Position numbers and translations under genes: made by a program
NCBI GenBank assembly: GCA_036346255.1
Contig: CM070618.1
Coordinates: 75,588,428 to 75,652,427 of the forward strand
Direction of reading: 5' to 3'
DNA length: 64,000 nt
Source: Ampelocalamus luodianensis
Lineage: Eukaryota; Streptophyta; Magnoliopsida; Poales; Poaceae
Part shown: positions 36,241 through 45,350 of the stretch, one piece after another
Numbering within the stretch: the first letter of the stretch is position 1
Layout of the letters: the number at the start of each line of letters is the position of its first letter
Notes under the pieces: model-generated
What the model saw: the letters and a program-made list of their open reading frames with translations, nothing else
The model's database searches: none
Told to the model about the DNA's origin: nothing

Positions 36241-36718
36241 CCCCGCCGAGGACGGATCCCATTTGAGTACAGCAAGGAGACAAAGGCGGCAGACAGTCAG
36301 GCGTTGGAAGGGAGGAAAGCTGCCGACGGATTTGGAGGAGGATTGAGGATCAAGCAGATGGAGCGTACCACATGATGGCCCAGAGGCCCTTGCCGACGAC
36401 AGTGTGCCAGCGCTCTTTGTGGGGGGTGGTGTACCCCTTATACGTCGTCCCGCCATGCCTGCCTCCGCCGCCCCTCTCTTCTCGGTCGATGTCGCCTCGT
36501 CGGGTTGGGAGCCTTCGCTGTGGGTGAACATCATGGTGCAACCTGTGCAAGGGCATTCTAGTCATTTCCTGTGGCCAAAACGGATAAAACACCGGATATC
36601 AATAAAATATTGCAAACGGATATTTTATCAAGAAACAGATTAAGCGGGGGTAAAAAACCAATTACATCTAAAATGATGGTATAATCTCAATATGCATCCG
36701 AACGAAGAATGAAAAACC
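36241..36718. mobile_element. Non-autonomous MULE fragment with right TIR (copy 3)
   Basis: The sequence is about 90 percent identical by eye to 31,919-32,355 and keeps the full outer right TIR to 36,718. That TIR is the inverse of the left TIRs at 21,087 and 31,301, including ATGCATATTGAGATTA. The minus-strand frame (36,534-36,136) has small indels relative to copy 2. The left TIR is missing. Confidence 0.6.
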
Positions 36719-36972
36719 AATATGGTTATATTGAAAACACACTCGTGCATACGCAACGAGAATTTAAACCTGATGGTGGAGTCGTACACGTATAACTCTA
36801 TCGCTCACTGACATGTAGTTCCCCTGTTCACTTTTCCTGCCCCTCAGGGAGAGCAAAAAATCGGAGAGAAAAGTCCGATTTTACCACGTCATTGGATTAG
36901 CGACCGCCTAGGAGGGAGTCGGGGAACTGGGGAAGGTGGGGTCCCTTTCCCCTTCGCTGAGAAGTCGCAGGC

Positions 36973-37218
36973 GGAAAAAAAAATCTTATAGGACCTGGTC
37001 CACAACTCCACTGATGTGGACCAACTCCACTACATGACACGTGTTTTTTCACGAATCTCAAAACATGACGTGCTAGTCTTCAGTATTCAATTCGTGAAAA
37101 TTCACATCAGTGATTTATGAGGCTGTGCGCTTTGAGATTTGTGAAAAGACACATGTCACATGATGAAGTTGATCCACATCAATAGAGTTGTAGACCAGAT
37201 TCATAAGGATTTTTTTCC
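36973..37218. mobile_element. Mutator-type MITE, 246 bp, perfect 9-bp target duplication
   Basis: The ends GGAAAAAAAAATC and GGATTTTTTTCC are inverted. The arms pair for about 105 bp, including CCACAACTCCACTGATGTGG with its mirror. The exact 9-bp target duplication GTCGCAGGC lies at 36,964-36,972 and 37,219-37,227. It is non-coding. Confidence 0.9.
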
Positions 37219-38726
37219 GTCGCAGGCACGCCATTCGGAAGTTTGGACACTGTTGGCCCTATGTGCATTCAAAATTCCAAGTGTAGCCCTCTCTTCTCGA
37301 AATTTTCAGTTTTAGCTCCCTTGCATGTTGGTGCTGCGCTGTGGAGACGCAGCAGCTAGCTGCTGCGTGTGGGAAACGCAGCAACCAGGTGCTGCGCCTG
37401 GGTCCCGCATGAGCTAGGAGCTGCGGCCAGGACACGCAGGAGGTGCCTGATGCGCGCGCCAAACGCAGCAGCTTGCCTGCCCCACGCGCGCGCACGCTAG
37501 AGCGCCGCGCCCGCCTCCGCGCGCAAGGCGCTGCTGCCACGCGCGCGGCGCCGAGCGCGGCCCGCCCCGCCTCCCCAGCAACGCGCTGCCGCGCCACGCG
37601 CGCCACGCGAAGTCCGGCATCGCTTTCCACACGCGCGCCGGTGTAGCCGCGCCACGCCGCCGCCCCGCGAGTTTGGCCTTCGCATGCCGCCGCGCCCACG
37701 CCACGCTCGCACGCTTGCCACGCTCGTGCGGCAAGAATAAAATGAGATGAGCCCGACGCTCATTCAAGTTCTTCTTCCTTCCGCATTTTTATTTTGTTCT
37801 TGAGCCAAGAACAAGAAACAAACCGAGAGCAAGAACGAGAGAGCGGTTGCGAACGTCTTGCGAAAAGCGACAAAAAGGTAATTATTATCGACATGCGCTT
37901 TAGTTTTAGCAATGTGATTAGCCAAAACTAGTGAGAATAAAGCTTGGAGGTTGAATGACAAGTAAGATTTTGAGTACTACTTTGTTAGTTGTTTTTTCTC
38001 ATGAATTACTACAAACACTGTAGCTTGGTAGTTGTTCTTGTTTGAAAGATTCGACGATTAATAACAATCACATGAATAACATGCAGAGGCACATAAGTCA
38101 TTTACTAGTAATTGCTAAATTTGAGCACAAGGTCTTGTATTTGAGGTGCTCAACGATATAATCCTTGCATAATAATTATTTTAGAGTAAATGTTGGATCG
38201 TTAGTACTTACCAAAAAATAGTTTTGTTTGCACTAAGTAACAGGAGTAACGTTTTAGATTAGGTATGGATGATTAGCAACTTTTAATAGTAATGTTGTCT
38301 TTGCAGTTTGTTCCATCCAATTTGCTCGTAATGTATGTTTATGCCAATTTGCTCCATTTACTCACTACACAAAATAACTTAACTGTCGAAAGACATTAGC
38401 TCATGGAAACTTGTCTACTGTATTTGTGCATTTCTTGTATGTTGCCATATTTCTTCACACATTCTAGCATGTGTAGATAGTACGTACTACGATGTTTGCC
38501 ATAATTCATCAAATATATTTATGTGATTATGTGATTAGCACTTAATTTGTCAAATATTTTTATATAACTGCAAATAAAATTGTGAACAATTTGGGACATG
38601 TTGTCAAAACGATATCAGTGGTTACATTTAAAGAAAGCTGCCCTACGTATGGTAGCAGTTACTACATGGTACGAGCATTTCATGTAAGTGGTTTCATTCT
38701 TCATATGCACCTGTGTTAGGTATTTA

Positions 38727-41240
38727 ATGGCGGAGATTCAAGATCTGTTCGTGTTCCATGGGAACGCTCTCGTACGCGACGGACCGTACGGGGTGGACCT
38801 GTCGAATTGTGACCGAACAGTGATCCGGACGCCGGGTCTGAAGGACATGAGCCTCTCGGAGCTAAGACGGTGCGTGCGGTCCGTGTTTGATCGCGCCATC
38901 GAAGGATGAAACCGCGATCGAGGCGCAGGCGTCTCGGTGCCGGATGATGGAGGGGAGGCCGCTTGGCGACTTATGAAGGTGACAAGTGACGCTTCATGGG
39001 CTAATTATATGGAGGTTGTTTGCAACCCCTGCCGCGATCTGCGCGCGCCGATGGTCTATGTTCGGTTCGTGGAGAGGACGGGGACATCCGGCGTGGGTGG
39101 TTCCGGTGAGGTCATGATGAGGAGGAGCTGCGTTGGTCTCCGTGTTGGAGGAGACGAGGCGAGAAGTGGGCGATGCGCACTGAGGAGGCGTGCTGACAAT
39201 TTTGAGCCCAACGAAGGAGTTGAGAGATGGTGGGCAGCCCGTATTGATTGCCAGGAGTACCTAGCGGACCAGCCGGAAGGGGTGCAAAGCGAGGAGGAGG
39301 AGGAGGAGGACGTGGAAACATCAAGTTCCGAAGACGAGGAAGACGAAGAAGATGGTACAGGAGGTGTAGTTGGTGGTCTTGTGACCACCGACAATGCTTA
39401 CGTCCCTTCAAGATTGGACGACGTCGCAACGGCATCGCTGGTTCTGCTACAGCCGGAGGGGGGCGAGTGGGGGTTCAATGAAGACACCCTGCTCCTTGGG
39501 CAGCGCTTCCCTAACAAGAGCGCCGCCCAAAGATGCTATTGCCAGATACGCCGTTAACATTGGACGGACGTATCGGGTGTAGAGGTCCAACCCCGACACC
39601 TACATCGTTAGATGTGTTGATGAATCCTGTGCTGGAAAGGTCCGTGCGCAGCGGTTCACGGCCGCAGGCATGGGCTTACGGATAACCGTGCTGAAGGACC
39701 ACACATGCGAGCTAGCTGAGCCGCTTTATAGGCACCGCAACATGACGTCCTCGTATGTTGCTAGCCTGATAAGCCACCTTGTTGCTGCAGATGTTTCCAT
39801 TGCGCCAAAGCTTCTAATGGCGGATGTTGCCAATATGGTGGGGTTCCAGGTCAGCTACAAGAAGATATGGCGGGCGAAACGGAAGGTTGTGGAGCGAATG
39901 TTCGGGACATTCGAAGAGGGTTACAACCTAGTTCCAAGAATGCTGCATCAAATCGCAGAATCAAACCCCGGGACTTACATAAGCAAGGTTGATCGGGTGC
40001 ATCCGACGAAGGGGCCCAATTGTTTTATTCTTGACAGGGTCTTCTGGGCCTTCAGTCAGGCGATAGAAGGTTTCAAGCATTGTCGTCCCGTGCTAACGAT
40101 GGACGGCACCTTCCTATCTGGAAAGTACAAGGGTACCATCCTCGCCGCGGTCGCAGCCGATGCGAACGACCAGTTACTCCCTGTGGCCTTCGCAATTGTT
40201 GAGAGCGAGAACACCGGCGCTGGCCGTGGTTCCTGCCAAAGTGAAGCAGGCGGTGGTCCAAGACCGCCCAGATGTGTGTGTCATCTCCGACCGCAATGCT
40301 GGGTTGCTGTCCGCGTTGAGCACGATGCAAAACGGGACGCAGACGCCGTTCCAGTGGAACGATGTCAAGAGCCGTTGGTGCATGAGGCATCTCGCGGCGA
40401 ACTTCCACACAAGGTTTCGAAGCAAGGACCTGATGAAGATGTTCAAGAAGCTCTGCATGCAGAACCAAAGGCGGAAATTCGATGCGGTGTGGAGACAGCT
40501 CGACGAGGAGACCGGGAAGCATTTAAGGAACTCGGCGGACGCCGAGGCAAGGGCAGCGGCAGGAGGGTCCGTGAGAGTTGGGGAGTTCACGCAGTGGGTT
40601 AACTCGCACGCACCTGACTTGGAGAAATGGTCCCTGCTACACGACACCGGTGGTGCAAGGTATGGGATCATGACGACCAACATGTCCGAGGTATACAACG
40701 GTGTACTGAAGGGTGTCCGATCGCCGACATCGCGATCGTGGAGGAGAGCCGAACCGCATCAGAGGGTACCGCTAATGAGCCATGATGGCCAAGAAGCATA
40801 TGGAGGATGGCAAGCAATTCTCCGAAGTCATGCACGCGCATACGGAGAAGAAGATCGACAAGGCTCGTTCGCGACGCTGCTCGTACTCATGGATGGCGCC
40901 AGCGGTTCGTGATCCGCTCGGGAGAAGTATGTGATGGGCCACGCTAGAGGGGATCGGAAGCAGGTCTGCACGATTGGTGACGAAGCATTGTGCACCTGCA
41001 ACAAGCCGCTGCTTCTGCACAAACTATGCTCCCATGTGTATGCGGTGTGCGCGGCGTGGCGCCAGGCCTCGGAGCGTTACATCTCCGAGTACTAAGATAT
41101 TCACCACCTGTATGGCACTTGGAGTGCTGAGTTCCATTTATGTAATGTCGTGTGCATTATGATTTGTGTCCACACCAACAGTTCTACCTCCCGTTTTGAA
41201 TGTAAGAAACCTCCTCGGGCGCTTAAAACAGATAGTGCTT
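38727..41240 (+). pseudogene. MURA-type (MULE) transposase pseudogene
   Basis: Domains in order: a PB1/N-terminal-like segment; an acidic linker (Glu/Asp run near 39,290-39,355); the MuDR DNA-binding region (FPNKSAAQ, later YIVRCVDESCAGKVRAQ, near 39,510-39,660); and the DDE core, with first Asp in LTMDGTFLSGKYKG (40,099), second in VISDRNAGLLSAL (40,285) and Glu in NMSEVYNGVLKGVR (40,681). A SWIM zinc finger CTCNKPLLLHKLCSHVYAVC (about 41,000) follows. Damage: a stop at 38,907, a one-base insertion near 39,530, a stop at about 39,580, two one-base deletions near 40,213 and 40,236, and a stop at about 41,094. A real transposase would be roughly 800 aa in one frame. It is not functional as read. 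Confidence 0.9.
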
Positions 41241-41265
41241 AAAACGGTTCAGCTTTGCGCAGCGG

Positions 41266-41316
41266 CGACGTCACCCGACGAGTCAACTTTGGGCAGCGAC
41301 GTCACCCGACAAGTCA
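41266..41316. repeat. 32-bp repeat, cluster 1 (two units)
   Basis: GACGTCACCCGACGAGTCA at 41,266 and GACGTCACCCGACAAGTCA at 41,298 are 32 bp apart. The same motif recurs five times at 42,791-42,926 within the same MULE. Confidence 0.75.
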
Positions 41317-41319
41317 GCA

Positions 41320-41531
41320 ACTTTTCGGAAAGACAAGACAAAGACACCGCCGCCAGAACTTTTCGTAAAGACAAGACAAAGACACCGCCCGCCGAAACTT
41401 TTGAAAGACAAGACCGCACACCGCCTCGCTAAACTTTTCGTAAAGACAAGACCGCACACCGCCTCGCGAAACTTTTCGTAAAGACAAGACAAAGACACCG
41501 CTCGCCAAAAACTTTTCAGAAAGACAAGACA
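41320..41531. repeat. ~38-bp tandem repeat, six units
   Basis: ACTTTTCGtAAAGACAAGAC units start at about 41,320, 41,358, 41,397, 41,434, 41,471 and 41,511, each followed by a CACCGCC-type spacer. The array sits between the transposase and the first GRF-like ORF, just upstream of a GCTTATAAAAGGAGG TATA-like site at 41,590, so it may be the promoter region of that ORF. Confidence 0.8.
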
Positions 41532-41674
41532 GCACTCTACCTCGTAGGCTACTCACCTTAATTTAACCATACCGTGACCACCCCGGGGGCTTATAAAAGG
41601 AGGTGACCTGCTCTGGGAGAGAAGAGTACAACAAAAACCCAACACTACACCAGAGCTTCCTTCACCACGTCGGG

Positions 41675-42453
41675 ATGGACAAGAGACAGAAGAAGCAATG
41701 GGACAAGATGACAAAGCAATGGGATGAGATCCGCGGACTAGCAAGGGCTGCTGGGGAGCGGGACGACCAAGCAAGGGCTTCGCGCTCGGTCCAAAGAAGA
41801 GGCCGTTGCTAAGATGGCAGCTCTCCGCAGTGAGGCCCCCCGTAGCAGCAACCCCATCCCGAACGTTCCAACCGAGCGTTCGCCGCAGCACCCGCCAGAG
41901 GGGGAGACGCCGCCCCTCTGCTGGTGCATGGACCCATGCAAGTTCTTCAAGTCCAAGAACCGGCTAAGCCTAGGGATGCGTTACTGGGGTTGTGCGAACT
42001 ACTCCAGTGACTATCCCGACCGTCGTTGGGACACGCGCAGCTATCGGCAGCTGGTAAGGTCTAAGTACAGTATGTTCTTGTACCCTTTCTCTTTCGAAGT
42101 ATGCACTAACAACCTCTCCCATCTACCCGTAGTCCCCGGATCCGCTATGTGGCTACCGCAAGTGGATCGACCACGAGATCCACCCACATGACCAGTGGAC
42201 TCTCGACTTCGAGGAGTGGGATGTCAAAAGGGCCCGCGAGATCCGGGAGGACGAGCGCCGCAACGACGAGCAAAATGAGCGTATACGTCGGGAGACAAAA
42301 GCTCATCTCGAGGCGTGTAATCGCAGGCAGCGTGAGGCTCGCGAGAGGGAGCGCGAGAAAAAGAGGGAAATAGCAGCCAAGGCCAAAGAGGCTAGCGAGG
42401 AGTTCAACGCCGAGGTCACAAGGAAGGAAAAATGGCCCCGATCATCGCAGTAG
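41675..42453 (+). pseudogene. MULE-borne ORF with GRF-like zinc finger and coiled coil
   Basis: The frame opens at 41,675 (MDKRQKKQWDKM) but shifts near 41,790 into the frame that continues from 41,814. The second part has a GRF-like motif PPLCWCMDPCKFFKSKN followed by MRYWGCANYSSDYP (metal-binding Cys residues). An intron at 42,054-42,132 (GTAAGG...CGTAG) joins in phase to 42,133-42,453. That exon begins SPDPLCGYRKWIDHEIH and then runs into a long charged Arg/Glu coiled coil ending at TAG 42,451. TATAAAAGG lies at about 41,593. Such second genes accompany some plant MULEs; the function is unknown. One frameshift makes this copy doubtful. Confidence 0.65.
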
Positions 42454-42790
42454 GTCGGGCCATTCCGTAGTAGTCCTTTGTCCTACCCGTCATGTTTTTT
42501 ACTATCCCCTAAAGGCATGTATACTTACATAGTCTGAATGCTTGTGTCGCAGTGTACCGTAGTAGTAGCAAGGATGACTCAAGCAATTAGCCGAACTAGC
42601 ATGCCATGTGACCACGTGTAATGTGCTTCTGTCTTTGGATTCTAATGTAGTTACGGTTCCTGCAAGCCTATCTTCCTCTTCTCCTTCAACCCAATTGCAA
42701 TTTAGGCACATGTATGGATGGTTTCGCTGCCATTTAGCTCACTCTTCACTTCCTCTTCTCCTTTCTTCCAACTCACATCTTTGCGCAAAT

Positions 42791-42926
42791 GACGTGACCC
42801 GACGAGTCGCCTTTTGCGAGTGATGTGACCCGACGAGTCAACTTTGCGCGATCGATGTGACCCGACGAGTCAGCTTTTGTACAGTGATGTGACCCGACGA
42901 GTCAGGTTTTGTACAGTGATGTGACC
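42791..42926. repeat. 32-bp repeat, cluster 2 (five units)
   Basis: GATGTGACCCGACGAGTCA-type units start at 42,791, 42,822, 42,854, 42,886 and 42,918, a period of 31-32 bp. The motif is shared with 41,266-41,316. Each cluster lies upstream of a GRF-like ORF. Confidence 0.8.
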
Positions 42927-43098
42927 TAAAAGACATCATGCAACACTGCCAAATGATTCCTCCTCAGGCCAACTACCTCGCGGACGCGAATATCCTTGAA
43001 CCCAATTGCAATTTAGCCACAGGCTATATATGAATGCTTTGACAGCCATTCACCTCACTCTCCACTTCCTCTCCTCCTTTCTTCCATTCTATAACAAC

Positions 43099-43600
43099 AT
43101 GTCTTCGGCATCATCTAACTTTCGTGTGAGCAGACAATTAGAATCGCCGCGACAAAGACCTCGTGTGCCCTCGTTGCAGGGATCCAGCAAATGTGTTCAC
43201 CTCGCATACGCCAACGAATCCATCCCGAGTGTTCAAATCTTACGGTAAGTAGTGCCTAATCATCCCAAATGAATTCCATTCTAAATAGCACGCTCTTTTT
43301 CACTTGAAGCTGCAATTCCTTTTCAGAACACAACATGCCGGTTTTGGCAGTGGGCTGATGAAGCTGCCCCAGTAGTTCGAGATATTGCAATGCAAATTGC
43401 TACCTTACAAGAAGACACCCGTGGTGTTGCTGCATTTCATCCAGTGGCTCGACCATCCGATCAACCAATACAAAATGAAGCTAACAGACTTAAAAGACTG
43501 GATGAAAGGATGGAAAGGGTTGAGAAAATGCTTCAGAAATTACTTAACATAGTTAGTTTGGCGGTATTTCTTCTATTATTTCTTGTTCTTGCCAAGTAGA
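43099..43600 (+). pseudogene. Second GRF-type zinc-finger ORF with C-terminal membrane helix
   Basis: Two blocks are visible. The first (43,099-43,244) starts MSSASSNFRVS. In another frame it reads VCPRCRDPANVFTSH then NPSRVFKSY, the first half of a GRF zinc finger. A GTAAG donor follows at 43,245. The second block (43,327-43,600) reads TTCRFWQWADEAAP, the typical GRF second half. It continues with a coiled coil (LKRLDERMERVEKMLQKLL) and a hydrophobic C-terminus (LAVFLLLFLVLAK). Plant GRF proteins often end in such a helix. The frame switch in the first block and the phase at the intron mean it is broken or mis-sequenced. Confidence 0.6.
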
Positions 43601-44700
43601 AGCCCAGTTGTAATAAGATTGTAATGTCCACTCATTATCTATGTATCGTAGTCCTTCATGAATAGATCAACTGTCGTGTATCCCTGCATTACATGACGTA
43701 TGCCTTTGCGACGTTGTTGTACTCCGGCGATACGACGTTCACAAAATATTATTCCGAGTCTAATGTGATAGTTTTCCGTAAGGGGAAAATATAGCATATT
43801 TGGAATATCCCACAACCTCCTCCAGACCACAAATATACCTTGCTATCAAGACATGGATACAATCCAAGTCACATTGAATCATGAAACCCTAATTTCGTAA
43901 CATAAAATCAGCACAAATAGAACACGTTTATGAAAATGGGAGAGAGCACGTATGTTCGGGATGAATAAAATTATGGCTAATTTACACAAGCAAGTGCACT
44001 GTGTCCTGGTGCTCCACATAAAATTTCATAATATTTTGAAGTCGTTTGCTATATTTTAAAATTTAAACGAAAATCATCGCTTAAACCCTAACCGTAATTC
44101 CTAATTGCGACTAAAACCCAAACACTAACACGCAAATCACCACTTTTTATTTTATGTATGCTACGTATGTGTACAATAATTAAAAGCGTACATAACCACC
44201 ATTTATATTTTAATGGATCAATTAAAGCTTAATTGGAAAATTCAACAAAATAAAAAAAAAATAGTTTAAATTAATAAATAAACTTTATTTAAATTCGAAA
44301 TTATTTTATTCAATATATTCGTGTTCCAATGATTTTTATTAAATTTCTAGAATTTTTTCTTTGGATTTTCTCTCATTTCCGTACAAACCGAACATGTTTA
44401 TGAAATTAGGGGAGAGAGCATGTGGCCGTACAGGATGAATAAAATTATAACAAATTTACACAAGCAAGTGCACTGTGTCGGGGTGCTCCACATAAAATTT
44501 TATAATTTCTTGAAGTCGCCTCTTTTTAGCACAATTTATATTTTAATAGATTAATTAAAGCTTAATTGAAAAATTCAACAAAATAAAAATAAGTTAAAAT
44601 GACTAAAATTTCAATTCAAAATTATTTTGTTAAATCTATTCGTGTTCCAATTATTTTTATTGAATTTTCTATAATTTTCTGAATTTTTTTTTGGATTTTT
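43601..44700. other. AT-rich 3' interior of the MULE, with an internal direct repeat
   Basis: No gene is supported. About 43,930-44,340 and 44,390-44,690 are diverged direct copies, sharing GGGAGAGAGCA, ACAAGCAAGTGCACTGTGTC and the AATTAAAGCTTAATTG block. Confidence 0.6.
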
Positions 44701-45148
44701 TCTCCTCTCTCTCCTCATTTCTCTCTCTGCTGCGGCTGTGGGGTAGCATTACATGCTGCGGCTTGGGGGCGCAGCATGTTGCGTTTCTTCGAAGTTGCTG
44801 CGGTGCGGAAGGTACTTGCTGCTAGCAGCTTTTCTTGTTGTCTCGAGCCGCAAAGATCTCCCGCCTGTGGTATCGAGCACAGACATGGGTCATATGCGTC
44901 CGGAAACGCAGCATGCGGGGGCACAGGGCCAAAAACAAAATTTCGTACCTAGAGAGACCACGTTTGGAATTACGTTGCACTGGAAGGCCAATAGCGTCCA
45001 AACTTCCGCCATTCGCAAGTGGAAAAGGCATTTTGATGACGCACGGCCGCAGCTCCCCCCGGTCCCACCTACAATAAACGGTTCTCGTCGAAGCGCAGAG
45101 TTCACCTTCGAACTCGTGTGCCGCAAGGCGCAAGCCACACCGTCTGCC

Positions 45149-45160
45149 TATATATATTAA
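45149..45160 (+). promoter_or_regulatory. Putative TATA box of the M16 protease gene
   Basis: TATATATATTAA lies about 200 bp before the start codon and only about 140 bp beyond the right end of the 7.8-kb MULE. The leader after it is purine/GGAGG-rich. The MULE therefore occupies the proximal promoter. Confidence 0.55.
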
Positions 45161-45350
45161 CGACGACGGCGGCAACAGTAATATAGAATAACAAAGCAGC
45201 CCCCACTAGCTTAAGCATTAGCATCCAGAATCCACCATTGGAGATTGGAGGATCGCGTGGGAGCGAGGAGGAAAAGGGGAGGGGGGAAGAAAGTGGTACA
45301 AGCTAGTAGAGGGGGAGGAGGAGGCGGAGGCGGGTTAAGAGCGAGCCGAG

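Larger units (their letters stand above)
37238..45006 (+). mobile_element. Full-length MULE, 7,769 bp, perfect 9-bp target duplication
   Basis: The left end GAAGTTTGGACACTGTTGGC is matched inversely by the right end, which finishes CCAATAGCGTCCAAACTTC. The similarity continues inward for some 200 bp into GCTGCG-rich subterminal sequence. The exact 9-bp target duplication CGCCATTCG lies at 37,229-37,237 and 45,007-45,015. Inside, all on the plus strand, are a decayed MURA-type transposase (38,727-about 41,240), two tandem-repeat clusters and two GRF-like ORFs. The intact duplication shows both ends are original. The transposase is broken, so movement would need an enzyme from elsewhere. Confidence 0.93.

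Noticed and set aside
37259..37767. Arg/Ala-rich minus-strand frames of 117-146 codons
   Set aside because: They lie in GC-rich subterminal sequence of the MULE, and composition alone explains them.
39056..39435. Ser-rich and Pro-rich minus-strand frames
   Set aside because: They are antisense to the acidic Glu/Asp linker of the MULE transposase.
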